DNA from: Hyphomonadaceae bacterium
Lineage (GTDB): Bacteria; Pseudomonadota; Alphaproteobacteria; Caulobacterales; Hyphomonadaceae
Direction of reading: 5' to 3'
Assembly (NCBI GenBank): GCA_030697555.1
Contig: JAUYPV010000104.1
Coordinates: forward strand, 1-33,579
DNA length: 33,579 bases
Below, one piece after another: positions 7,226 through 14,708 of this stretch. The number at the start of each line of letters is the position of its first letter. The stretch's first letter is position 1. The notes under the pieces were generated by a model, which was not told where the DNA came from, did no database searches, and saw nothing but the letters and a program-made list of their open reading frames with translations. The position numbers and the translations under genes are program-made.

Positions 7226-7714
7226 ATGAACATCCATGACTTCTCGGCCTGGTTGTCCGCGACACCGCCAAGTCAGGTCATCCAGAACAACTTCTGGATC
7301 ATACCGACCATCCAGAGCATCCACATTCTGGCGATATGCGTGGTGATCTCCTCGGCGTCGCTGATCAATCTTCGGCTTGTCGGGATTGTCGGGCGCGCCG
7401 ATCCAGTCGCCGGTTTCGCCAGTCGCTACCTGCCCTGGACATGGACGGCGCTGGTCGTTTTGCTGCTGAGCGGATCAATCCTGATTGTCGGCGAACCGGA
7501 CCGCACGCTGGGCAACGGCATATTCTGGTCGAAGATTGCGCTGGTCGCCACGGGTCTGATCCTCAGCCTGGCGTTCGCAATCCCCATCCGGAAAAATCCG
7601 ACCTTCTGGGAAAGCTCGGGCGACGGGGTCCGCGCGAAACTGCTCGGCGCTGTTTCCCTGGCGGTCTGGATCGCCGTGATCTTTTGCGGGCGCTGGATCG
7701 CGTATGGCGGATGA
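7226..7714 (+). CDS. DUF6644-like four-helix membrane protein, copy 1
   Basis: A 162-residue protein; the ATG at 7226 follows AGGGG. Four hydrophobic segments are evident. The first contains S-I-H-I-L-A-I followed by L-R-L-V-G, the second starts L-P-W-T-W and ends in S-G, and the others flank a F-W-S-K-I-A-L segment. The next gene encodes the same plan, with S-I-H-V-L-S-I, L-R-L-L-G and L-P-L-T-W. I associate this with the uncharacterised DUF6644 family. The conserved membrane His invites comparison with small haem-b or CopD-like metal membrane proteins, which is an inference only. It leads a likely operon with 7791, 8300, 8982 and 9572. Confidence 0.78.
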   Translation: MNIHDFSAWLSATPPSQVIQNNFWIIPTIQSIHILAICVVISSASLINLRLVGIVGRADPVAGFASRYLPWTWTALVVLLLSGSILIVGEPDRTLGNGIFWSKIALVATGLILSLAFAIPIRKNPTFWESSGDGVRAKLLGAVSLAVWIAVIFCGRWIAYGG

Positions 7715-7790
7715 TGGTCCGGAACGGAAATAGGAACCGGGCGGAAAGACCCGGAATCGGTTGTTGGTTGTCGAGGCGAGGAAGCTAGGC

Positions 7791-8282
7791 ATGGATTTCA
7801 CTGGCCTGCTCACGGCGCTGAAGGAGACGCCCTTCGCCATCGCGCTACGCGAAGGCGACACGCTGTTTCCGTGGACGGAGAGCATCCACGTTCTTTCGAT
7901 CACCGTGGTCGTCGGAATGATTTCGATCGTCGACCTGCGGCTGCTGGGGGTCATCGCCCACAAGAAGGAGATCCGCAGCCTGATGGGCCAGGTTCTTCCG
8001 CTGACCTGGGGCGCATTCGTTGTCGCCCTGATCAGCGGCTTTCTCATGTTTTCGACCAACCCGTTTGGCTATGTCGAGAACTGGCCGTTCCTCATCAAGA
8101 TCGGCCTTCTCGCCGTCGCCGGCGCGAACGTGGCCGCCTTTCACCTCATTACGTCCCGCAAGCTTCACCTTTGGGACGAGGGACAGCCGACGCCGCCGAC
8201 CGCAAAGCTGGCCGGCGCAACCTCACTCGGCCTGTGGATCGCCATCGTCGTTTTCGGCCGCTTCATCGGCTTCACGCTTTGA
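7791..8282 (+). CDS. DUF6644-like four-helix membrane protein, copy 2
   Basis: A 163-residue protein; the ATG at 7791 follows GAGGCGAGGAAG. Four hydrophobic segments align with the preceding gene product, including E-S-I-H-V-L-S-I, D-L-R-L-L-G, L-P-L-T-W and a closing G-L-W-I-A. A second His (A-A-F-H) lies in the third segment. Side-by-side paralogues suggest a heterodimer or a duplicated subunit. The gap to the previous stop is 76 bp, with no terminator seen, and the following reductase starts 17 bp later. Confidence 0.78.
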   Translation: MDFTGLLTALKETPFAIALREGDTLFPWTESIHVLSITVVVGMISIVDLRLLGVIAHKKEIRSLMGQVLPLTWGAFVVALISGFLMFSTNPFGYVENWPFLIKIGLLAVAGANVAAFHLITSRKLHLWDEGQPTPPTAKLAGATSLGLWIAIVVFGRFIGFTL

Positions 8283-8299
8283 CGCAACAGGTCATCCGC

Positions 8300-8953
8300 A
8301 TGAAGATCGCCATCATCGGCGCCACCGGTTTCGTCGGCTCGAAGATACGCGATGAAGCGTTGGCGCGCGATCATCAGGTCACCGCGATTGTTCGCAAACC
8401 CGAGACGCTGCCTTCCCATCCGCGCCTTGTCGCGCGGGCGCTCGATATTCAGAACAAGATGGCGCTGGCTCTGGCGCTTGCCGGCCACGACGCTATCGTT
8501 TCGGCCTACAGCCCTGGCCGCGGATCGCCGATCGAGACGGTCTACCAGACCTTCGTGGCCGCTCACCGTTCGATCATCGATGCGGTGAAGCTCTCGGGCG
8601 TTGCGCGTTATCTCGCCGTCGGCGGCGCCGCCAGCCTGAAGACGCCGGAGGGCGTCGAGTTCATGGAGTCGCCGGCCGCCGCCGAATTCGCCGCCTTCAT
8701 GCCGGCCCTGCGCGGCACGCGTGAGCAATATTACATGCTGAAGGGCGAGCCCGGACTCGACTGGGTCTTCCTCGCTCCGTCGGTGATGCTTGCGCCCGGC
8801 GAGCGCACTGGAAAGTACCGCACCGGCAAGGACCACATCCTCTACTACGAGCCGGGCAAGAGCTCGATCGCGCTCGAAGACTACGCCGTCGCAATGATCG
8901 ATGAGATCGAGCGGCCTGCCCACCACCGCGAACGCTTCACCGTCGGCTACTGA
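8300..8953 (+). CDS. NAD(P)-binding atypical SDR-family protein
   Basis: A 217-residue cytoplasmic protein starting at ATG 8300. It opens with I-I-G-A-T-G-F-V-G, the G-x-x-G-x-x-G dinucleotide-binding motif of atypical (NmrA/BVR-B-like) short-chain dehydrogenases. The length and the pattern V-A-R-Y-L-A-V-G-G-A-A-S-L then W-V-F-L-A-P-S match the family often called NAD(P)H-binding or epimerase-like (YwnB/SDR_a5). The classical Y-x-x-x-K pair is not obvious, as usual in this group. It could reduce a flavin, quinone or small carbonyl. It is the only clearly cytoplasmic enzyme of the cluster. Confidence 0.85.
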   Translation: MKIAIIGATGFVGSKIRDEALARDHQVTAIVRKPETLPSHPRLVARALDIQNKMALALALAGHDAIVSAYSPGRGSPIETVYQTFVAAHRSIIDAVKLSGVARYLAVGGAASLKTPEGVEFMESPAAAEFAAFMPALRGTREQYYMLKGEPGLDWVFLAPSVMLAPGERTGKYRTGKDHILYYEPGKSSIALEDYAVAMIDEIERPAHHRERFTVGY

Positions 8954-8981
8954 CGCCGAACCAACTCTGGGGAGACTCAAC

Positions 8982-9539
8982 ATGTTCAACCTCAAAATTC
9001 GCGGCAGAAGCCTGGCAACGGCCCTCGCGCTGGCCTCGTCTTTTCCGCTGGCGGCGCACGCACAGGCGCCGACGCTGCAGATGCTGCAGGACAGGGCGAT
9101 GATCGAGGACATCATGGCCCGCTATGAGTTCGCGCTCGATTCCGGCGACGCCGACGCCTATGGCGCGCTGTTCACGGAAGATGGCGTATTGGCCAGTGGC
9201 CGCGGCGAAGAGAAAGGCCGCGCCGCGATCGTCAAGTCGGTCAAGGATCTGTCGGCGCGCTTCAGGGCGACAGCGCTGCCCGTGGGAACTCCGCCGCGCA
9301 AGGTGATCCACTCCTATTCCAACCTCGTGCTCGACCTGCAGGGCGACAAGGCGACCGCGAAATCCAACTGGGTCGAAGTGTGGAATCTCAAGGCCGGCGT
9401 TCCCGAGGTCGGCGGCGCCGGCCAGTACAACGACACGCTCGTTCGCAAGGACGGCAAATGGTATTTCAGCCGGCGCGAGATCGTAGGGACCATGTCGGCG
9501 CCTCGCGCCGCTCCGGCCGCACCCGCTTCCACCAACTAG
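8982..9539 (+). CDS. Exported SnoaL-like/NTF2-fold protein
   Basis: A 185-residue protein; the ATG at 8982 follows GGGGAGAC. A Sec signal ends A-H-A at about residue 26. The body is a SnoaL_4-type domain: an early helix L-Q-D-R-A-M-I-E-D-I-M-A-R-Y-E-F-A, then D-A-Y-G-A-L-F-T-E-D-G, a central H-S-Y-S-N and a closing W-Y-F-S-R-R-E-I. This subgroup includes ring-hydroxylating-dioxygenase-beta-like and dehydratase-like proteins, and the substrate cannot be read from sequence. It is not close to the two YIQHNP proteins (316, 4577). The position between a reductase and a PQQ-type dehydrogenase supports a multistep conversion partly in the periplasm. Confidence 0.85.
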   Translation: MFNLKIRGRSLATALALASSFPLAAHAQAPTLQMLQDRAMIEDIMARYEFALDSGDADAYGALFTEDGVLASGRGEEKGRAAIVKSVKDLSARFRATALPVGTPPRKVIHSYSNLVLDLQGDKATAKSNWVEVWNLKAGVPEVGGAGQYNDTLVRKDGKWYFSRREIVGTMSAPRAAPAAPASTN

Positions 9540-9571
9540 ACCGATCCGTCGCCAGGATTGTGGGGAGTGAC

Positions 9572-10846
9572 ATGAGTCTGCGAATTGCAATCTACGCCGC
9601 CCTATCTTGGGGTTTGGTGTCTTGGGGTTTGGTGTCTTGGGGTTTGGCGTCTTTGAGTTTGATGCTTTCGACAGCGCACGCCCAGACGCCTGCTCCCGGC
9701 GCCGAGGCGCCGGCTGCGGCTTGCACGCGCAGCCGCTACGCTGGCGACACGTTCAATCCGGCGCCAGCCTTCCCCGGCCAGACCAGGGCGCCGGCGACAG
9801 TGGCGAGCAAGTTCAATATCGAGGTGGTGACGGCCGGGCTCGACCATCCCTGGTCGCTCGCCTTCCTGCCGGACGGGCGCATGCTGGTGACGGAAAAACC
9901 CGGCAAGGTGCGGATCATCGACAAGCAGGGGAAGGCTGGGGCGCCCCTGAAGGGCGTGCCACAGGTGAAGAAGGCGTCGCTCAGCGGTTTGCACGACGTG
10001 TTGCTCGATCCCGATTTCGCCACCAACCGGACCATCTATTTCAACTACGTCACGCTCGCGCCTGGCCAGACCGAGGAAGGCCGCGATGCGCCCAGCGTCG
10101 GCCGCACGGTCCGGGCGCGGCTTTCAGCAAGCGGCGATGCGCTCGAAGATCTCAAGGTGATCCATGAAGGCGAGGGCGCGCCGCGCCGGCTGGCTCTGGC
10201 GCGGGATGGAACGCTGCTGATCACCTCGGGCGTCGCCGACGGACCCCGCCCTCAATCGCTGGCAAGCGACGCCGGCAAGGTCTTGCGCATCAATCGCGAC
10301 GGAACGGTCCCGAAGGACAACCCAAAGTTCGCGGACAAGGCGGCGCTGCCGGAGCTGTACACATTCGGCCATCGCGACCCTGAAGGCGCCGCCTTCAATC
10401 CCGCGACCGGAGATCTATGGACAATCGAGCACGGCCCCCGCGGCGGCGACGAGCTCAACATCATCAAGCCGGGCGCCAACTATGGCTATGGCGACATCAG
10501 CTATGGCCGCCAGTATTCCGGCGAGCCGATCAATGGCGGACTGACGGCAAAAGAAGGCGTGCAGCAGCCGGTCTATTTCTGGGCGCCTTCGATCGCGCCC
10601 TCGGGCCTTGCCTTCTACACCGGCGATCTCTTTCCGGAATGGAAGGGAGACATCTTCCTCGGCGCCATGGCGGCCAAGCATCTGGTGCGCCTGGACATGA
10701 AGGACGGGAAGGTGATCGGCGAAGAGCAGATGCTGATGGACCGCTGCGTGCGCTTCCGCGACGTGCGCCAGGGCCCGGACGAAGCGCTGTGGATTCTGAC
10801 CGACCAGGACAATGGCGAACTGCTACGGCTGATTCCAGCGCGGTGA
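9572..10846 (+). CDS. PQQ-dependent sugar dehydrogenase homologue (GSDH/YliI family)
   Basis: A 424-residue exported protein; the ATG at 9572 follows GGGGAG. A repeat-containing signal peptide ends A-H-A (about residues 35-37). The six-bladed propeller signatures are present in order: H-P-W-S-L-A-F-L-P-D-G-R, L-L-D-P-D-F, G-K-V-L-R-I-N-R-D-G, G-H-R-D-P-E-G, E-H-G-P-R-G-G-D-E-L-N, G-A-N-Y-G-Y and P-S-G-L-A-F-Y. In soluble glucose/aldose dehydrogenases a catalytic His precedes the G-G-R-L strand; here the equivalent reads E-G-A-P-R-R-L with no His, so activity is uncertain. If active it would oxidise an alcohol or sugar and pass electrons to a periplasmic acceptor, possibly the cytochrome at 5149. 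Confidence 0.88.
   Translation: MSLRIAIYAALSWGLVSWGLVSWGLASLSLMLSTAHAQTPAPGAEAPAAACTRSRYAGDTFNPAPAFPGQTRAPATVASKFNIEVVTAGLDHPWSLAFLPDGRMLVTEKPGKVRIIDKQGKAGAPLKGVPQVKKASLSGLHDVLLDPDFATNRTIYFNYVTLAPGQTEEGRDAPSVGRTVRARLSASGDALEDLKVIHEGEGAPRRLALARDGTLLITSGVADGPRPQSLASDAGKVLRINRDGTVPKDNPKFADKAALPELYTFGHRDPEGAAFNPATGDLWTIEHGPRGGDELNIIKPGANYGYGDISYGRQYSGEPINGGLTAKEGVQQPVYFWAPSIAPSGLAFYTGDLFPEWKGDIFLGAMAAKHLVRLDMKDGKVIGEEQMLMDRCVRFRDVRQGPDEALWILTDQDNGELLRLIPAR
9605..9649. repeat. 15-bp tandem repeat in signal peptide
   Basis: Three near-identical copies of TCTTGGGGTTTGGTG (the last ends GCG) encode S-W-G-L-V/A three times, forming the hydrophobic core of the signal peptide. A degenerate fourth unit follows. 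The unit is a multiple of three, so copy changes lengthen or shorten the core in frame. Confidence 0.85.
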
Positions 10847-10890
10847 GCGACCGCGCTCGCGAACGCCCGGCAGGACAGCGAGGAGCGAAC

Positions 10891-10904
10891 GCCCCAGCTG
10901 GGGC
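10891..10904. terminator. 14-bp GC palindrome downstream of the PQQ gene
   Basis: GCCCCAGCTGGGGC is a perfect palindrome 44 bp after the stop of the PQQ-type gene. It has no loop and no T-run, so a terminator role is only suggested by position. Confidence 0.3.
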
Positions 10905-10996
10905 GGCGGGGGCTCACAGGCGGCCGAGACGCGTCGAGCAACACCCGAGATAGGGGGACAAAACCGCTCAAATCCGCAGGTTAAGGAAGCGCGTCC

Positions 10997-11019
10997 GAAT
11001 CTTTTTCAGAAAAAGATTC
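10997..11019. terminator. AT-rich inverted repeat, possible bidirectional terminator
   Basis: Ten perfectly complementary bases (GAATCTTTTT and AAAAAGATTC) flank CAG. The arms contain T5/A5 runs, so either strand would give a weak hairpin with U-rich sequence. The position between convergent genes suits a bidirectional stop signal, but the stem has little GC. Confidence 0.35.
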
Positions 11020-11110
11020 TGAAGCCCGACAAGCGCTTGCGCGGATTTCCGCCGAAAACCGCTCCGAAAAATCGTGCAAGTTATGCAACCGGGTCCCGAG
11101 CCATCGGATA

Positions 11111-11455
11111 ATGCCGCCCATGACCCAGGCACTTTCACGCGCAAACTGGAGTGGATCCCCTTCGCTCACCGGGCTTTGGCTCGAGGCGCTGCTGCGCGGA
11201 ATCGCGATGCTCTGGTCAAACGTCGCTGCAACCTTCCGGATGATCCCCAGCCGTCCCGCTCGTGAATGCCACACGATGCAGACGCCTCAGGTTCTGCCCG
11301 GAGAGACGCGCGACACTTTGGAGAAAGAACCGGCTGATCCGAACAGCCAATCCAGCAAAGCCTCGCGCAACAGCGCAGACGCTTTCCTCCCCCAAATGGA
11401 GGGTGAGGAACGATCCGCGCTGCGGACGATTGGTCCAGTGGACCAAATCGAGTGA
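11111..11455 (+). CDS. Doubtful small open frame
   Basis: A 114-codon frame with no clear ribosome binding site; ATG 11120 is an equal choice. The first half contains a plausible amphipathic helix (L-W-L-E-A-L-L-R-G-I-A-M-L-W), while the second half is polar and overlaps the palindromic element at 11414-11452. It resembles the poorly conserved small proteins predicted in alphaproteobacterial spacers. I cannot support a function and consider it more likely a relic or spurious. Confidence 0.22.
   Translation: MPPMTQALSRANWSGSPSLTGLWLEALLRGIAMLWSNVAATFRMIPSRPARECHTMQTPQVLPGETRDTLEKEPADPNSQSSKASRNSADAFLPQMEGEERSALRTIGPVDQIE
11414..11452. repeat. Dispersed hairpin element, copy B
   Basis: The left flank TCCGCGCTGCGGACGA differs at one position from the flank at 225-240, and TCGAG follows on the right as in copy A. 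Between them is a 17-bp palindrome TTGGTCCA-G-TGGACCAA (11430-11446), with a different sequence from copy A but the same architecture. Taken alone, the palindrome also resembles a GntR-type operator. Confidence 0.6.
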
Positions 11456-11645
11456 GGACCGCCCCGGCAGGAGCCGGGCTCACAACCGCAAGCTACCCGT
11501 TGCGCTACGGCGAGGGCCGCTACGTCAGCCGTTGTTAGCATTGTTAGCATTGTTAGTGACGTTTTTCGAATCCGGGGCACGGCGTGTGTGCTCAAGACCG
11601 AAAATCCCACCCCGCGGCCCATGCCGCGAGAACGCGAACCCGCGC

Positions 11646-13832
11646 CTACTGCTGCCCGCCCACAGCCGCCGGAACCGGGAAGCCCCGATCGCGCATCAGC
11701 GCATCGATCTTGGCATCCCTTCCGCGGAACGCGCGATACGCCTCTGCAGGATCAACCGCATTGCGGACACGGAACAGGTTGTCGACCAGCTTCGCGCCGA
11801 CCTCCTTGTCGTAGAATCCGCCCGGCGCCTCAGCGAAGGCTTCCGCCGCATCCGACGTCAGCACGTCGGCCCAGAGATAGCCGTAGTACCCGGCCGCATA
11901 GCCCTCGCTCGAGAAGATGTGCCCGAACTGCGCCGAGCGATGCCGCATCGGGATTTCCTTCGGCATGCCGAGCTTGGCGAGCTCCGCCTTCTCGTAGGCC
12001 TTCGGATCGATCCCGGCCGGATCGATCGAGTGATAGCGCATATCCATGATCGCCGAGCCGAGGAACTCAACCGTGCTGAAGCCCTGGTTGAATGTCGCCG
12101 CCTTGTTGATCTTGTCGACCAGCTCCTTCGGCATCGGCTCGCCGGTCTTGTAGTGGCGGAAATAGGTGTCCACTACCTGCGGCGTCAGCAGCCAGCGCTC
12201 CAGAAGCTGCGAGTGGAACTCGGTATAGTCCCGCACCCCGCCGTTCAGCCCGGGATATTCCACATTCGACGACAGCGCATGCAGCGCGTGGCCGAACTCG
12301 TGGAAGAAAGTATCGGCGTCATCGTACGAGATCAGCAGCGGTTCGCCCGGCGCCGGCTTCACGAAGTTCGAGTTGTTGGACGACAAGACCGTTTCCGGTC
12401 CATCGAACGTCGAGTGCGACCGATAGCTCGACGCCCATGCGCCCGACCGTTTGCCTTGCCGCGCATAGGGATCGAGATACCAGTAGCCGATGTGTTTGCC
12501 GGACGCCTTGTCGGTTACCTGCCAGACCTTCACATCAGGATGGAAGACCGGGATCGCGCCATTCTCGACTGGCATGAACGCAAAGCCGAACAGCTCGCCC
12601 GCGACGTAGAACATCGCCTCACGCAGCTTGTCGAGTTGCAGGTATTGCTTCAGCTCGTCGCTATCGAGTGCGTATTTCGCCTTGCGAACCTTCCCGGCAT
12701 AGAAGCGATAATCCCAGGGCTCGATGCTGATGTTCGCGCCTTCCTTCGCCGCCAGCGCCTGCATGTCGGCGACTTCCTCGGTGGCGCGCGCCACCGCAGG
12801 ACGCCACACCGCCTCCATCAGCGCCGTCGCCTCGGCCGGCGACGTCGCCATGTTGTCCTGCAGCTGCCAGTCCGCATATGTCTCGTAGCCGAGCAGCTGC
12901 ACGCGCTCGTGACGGAGCTGCAGGATTTTGGCGATGACGGCGTTGTTGTCGTGTTCGTCGCCGTTGTCCCCGCGGCTGTAGTAGTTCCGCCAGACCTTCT
13001 CCCGCAGTCCCCGCTCGGTGGAGTAGGTGAGGAAGGGATCCATCGAGGAGCGCGTGTTGGTGACAGCGTACATGCCCGGCTTGCCCTGCGCTTCGGCCTC
13101 GGCCTTGGCGGAGGCGACGTAGGAGGCGGGGAGGCCGCCGATCTGTTTCGGCGTCAGATAAGTGACCCAGCTTTCCTCGTCGGCCAGCAGGTTGTTCGAG
13201 AATTTGGTGTGCAGCTCGGCGAGCTCCTGATTGATCGCCGCATAGCGTTCCCTCTTCTCGCCCGTCAGCTCCGCGCCATTGAGCTGGAAGCGGTCATAGA
13301 CCAGCTTCAGCAGTCGCGCCTGGTGCGGGTTGAGCCCGAGGCTCGCCTGTGTGTCGTGCAGCGTCTTGATCCGTCCGAACAGCGCCGCGTTCTGAGTGAT
13401 CTTCGATTGGTATTCGGCCAGCTTCGGCGCCATTTCGGTCTGGACGGCGCGGAAGTCCTTCGAGGACATGTTCGAGCCCCAGATGCCGTAATACGTCATT
13501 GCCCGGTCGAGCGGATCGCCGGCCCGCTCCATCGCCTCGATCGTGTTGGCGAACGACGCCTTGGCCGGATTGTTGGCGATAGCATCGATCTCCGCGAGAT
13601 GCGCCGCCATGCCGGCCTCGAGCGCCGGCTTGATCTGGGCAAGATCCATCTTGTCGAAGGCCGGCTCGCCGCCATTGGGCCCGGTCCACTCGGCCAACAG
13701 CTGATTGGTGGAGAGCTGCTCGGTCGTCGCCGCATCGAACACGGCCGCCGGAACACTCGCCGTATCCTCAGCAGGCTGGCAGGCCGCCAGCAGTGCAAAG
13801 GCGGATGCCGTCGCCAGGATTTTCCAACGCAT
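11646..13832 (-). CDS. M3-family peptidyl-dipeptidase lipoprotein (Dcp-like)
   Basis: A 728-residue protein. A lipoprotein signal with LLAAC (about residues 14-18) is followed by a full-length M3 (thimet/Dcp) metallopeptidase. The zinc motif F-F-H-E-F-G-H-A-L-H (HExxH) sits at about residues 506-517, and the third-ligand region E-F-H-S-Q-L follows about 30 residues later, as in the family. The C-terminal F-S-S-E-G-Y-A-A-G-Y-Y-G-Y is the M3 substrate-loop signature. E. coli Dcp cuts dipeptides from peptide C-termini in the cytoplasm; this one is exported and lipid-anchored, so it would process peptides in the periplasm or at the outer membrane. It is transcribed alone. Confidence 0.93.
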   Translation of the reverse strand: MRWKILATASAFALLAACQPAEDTASVPAAVFDAATTEQLSTNQLLAEWTGPNGGEPAFDKMDLAQIKPALEAGMAAHLAEIDAIANNPAKASFANTIEAMERAGDPLDRAMTYYGIWGSNMSSKDFRAVQTEMAPKLAEYQSKITQNAALFGRIKTLHDTQASLGLNPHQARLLKLVYDRFQLNGAELTGEKRERYAAINQELAELHTKFSNNLLADEESWVTYLTPKQIGGLPASYVASAKAEAEAQGKPGMYAVTNTRSSMDPFLTYSTERGLREKVWRNYYSRGDNGDEHDNNAVIAKILQLRHERVQLLGYETYADWQLQDNMATSPAEATALMEAVWRPAVARATEEVADMQALAAKEGANISIEPWDYRFYAGKVRKAKYALDSDELKQYLQLDKLREAMFYVAGELFGFAFMPVENGAIPVFHPDVKVWQVTDKASGKHIGYWYLDPYARQGKRSGAWASSYRSHSTFDGPETVLSSNNSNFVKPAPGEPLLISYDDADTFFHEFGHALHALSSNVEYPGLNGGVRDYTEFHSQLLERWLLTPQVVDTYFRHYKTGEPMPKELVDKINKAATFNQGFSTVEFLGSAIMDMRYHSIDPAGIDPKAYEKAELAKLGMPKEIPMRHRSAQFGHIFSSEGYAAGYYGYLWADVLTSDAAEAFAEAPGGFYDKEVGAKLVDNLFRVRNAVDPAEAYRAFRGRDAKIDALMRDRGFPVPAAVGGQQ

Positions 13833-13974
13833 GCTCGTCTCCCGGATCTATTCGAATACCGGCAGACCATAGTCGGGGCGGCGCTGGGCTCAACCCGAAA
13901 CGTCCCCGTTCCCTGCACTTTTGGGTCATCTCCGGCGGGCCGGGATTGCAGGCGGGGCTGCGACGTAGCGGCGG

Positions 13975-14622
13975 CTAGTCCGCGATCGAGCGCTGGGCTT
14001 CGTAGCCGGCGCGGGCGAAATCCTGGATGCGGCGCTCGAGCGATTGCGTCAGCGATGCCAGCGTTTCGGCTTCCGGGTTGCGGTGATTGTCGAACAGGTT
14101 GAGCGGATTGCGCGGGGCTGCATCCGCCGCAACCGAGGCGATGGCCGGGCCGCCGGACACATCCAGCAGATGCGCCTCGCCGGTGGCGCGGTCGTATTTG
14201 AGATACTCCGACCGGAAACTGGCGAAGGCTTTCGCAAACCAGTTGTCCTTGTGCTCGTACGTCTTCCGGCCGTCCTGAGTAGCGTAGAGGATCACGTGGC
14301 TGAAGCCGGCGTTCGCCGCGAGTTGGCGCGCGATCAACGCACAGCTTGCCCCGCCATCGACGTCCGGCGTGTTGGCGCCCAGCATGTTCGACGGCTGGAT
14401 CGGCTCGATCGTTTCGATGAGGCCGCCGATGCGGGTCTGCATCTTCGTCCAGGCTTCCTGCTCCCTGGAACGGAGATGGACGAAGCCGTCGGGGCCAACG
14501 CGCGCATAGCCAAGCCGAAGCGGGAAAGCGAGCGCAGGCGCGGCAAGCGCGGCGGGAGTCATACCAGCGCCAACGAGCGCAGCTACAAGGCTGCGGCGGG
14601 TGAGGCGGATGGCTCGGGTCAT
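13975..14622 (-). CDS. Exported protein of unknown function with Tat-like signal
   Basis: A 215-residue protein from ATG 14622. The N-terminus has T-R-R-S-L-V followed by a hydrophobic, Ala-rich stretch ending A-L-A, which resembles a twin-arginine signal. The mature part has A-N-T-P-D-V-D-G-G-A-S-C-A-L-I and Y-A-T-Q-D-G-R-K-T-Y but no motif I can tie to a family. It is divergent from ruvC with 86 bp between the starts, and the LexA box at 14672-14686 lies in that gap, so it may share damage control. An earlier in-frame start (14679) would overlap the LexA box and is unlikely. Confidence 0.72.
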   Translation of the reverse strand: MTRAIRLTRRSLVAALVGAGMTPAALAAPALAFPLRLGYARVGPDGFVHLRSREQEAWTKMQTRIGGLIETIEPIQPSNMLGANTPDVDGGASCALIARQLAANAGFSHVILYATQDGRKTYEHKDNWFAKAFASFRSEYLKYDRATGEAHLLDVSGGPAIASVAADAAPRNPLNLFDNHRNPEAETLASLTQSLERRIQDFARAGYEAQRSIAD

Positions 14623-14671
14623 GCGCGGCAGACTCGGGCCGCATGGTTTCCGGGCTGTTAACACATCCCGT

Positions 14672-14686
14672 GTTCTCAATTCGTTC
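14672..14686 (+). promoter_or_regulatory. LexA (SOS) box upstream of ruvC
   Basis: The sequence reads GTTC, seven bases, GTTC: an exact match to the direct-repeat LexA operator known from Alphaproteobacteria. It ends 22 bp before the ruvC start codon, where a repressor would block transcription. It also lies 50 bp from the divergent gene's start. Confidence 0.85.
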
Positions 14687-14708
14687 GAGGGGTGAGAGAC
14701 TGACGGAA

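Larger units (their letters stand above)
10847..11645. other. 799-bp palindrome-rich intergenic region
   Basis: The region lies between the PQQ-dehydrogenase-like gene and the convergent M3 peptidase gene. It has at least four inverted repeats, a short 9-bp tandem repeat (11532-11558, TTGTTAGCA-like, three copies) and one doubtful small frame (11111-11455). I find no transposase and no acceptable tRNA. Confidence 0.6.

Noticed and set aside
316-10846. Naming the cluster as a steroid, terpene or aromatic degradation pathway
   Set aside because: SnoaL-like proteins and an MHS transporter alone do not define a substrate, and no ring-cleaving or CoA-ligase gene is present.
11449-11520. Minus-strand tRNA-like stretch with a D-arm-like GTAGCGCAACGGGTAGC
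   Set aside because: The anticodon stem and T arm do not pair and there is no acceptor stem, so no tRNA can be folded.
11532-11558. Three 9-bp repeats as a CRISPR or integration site
   Set aside because: Units are too short and contiguous; no spacers, cas genes or integrase.
11262-14102. 946-codon plus-strand frame
   Set aside because: Antisense to the M3 peptidase, Arg/Leu-rich, with no recognisable domain.
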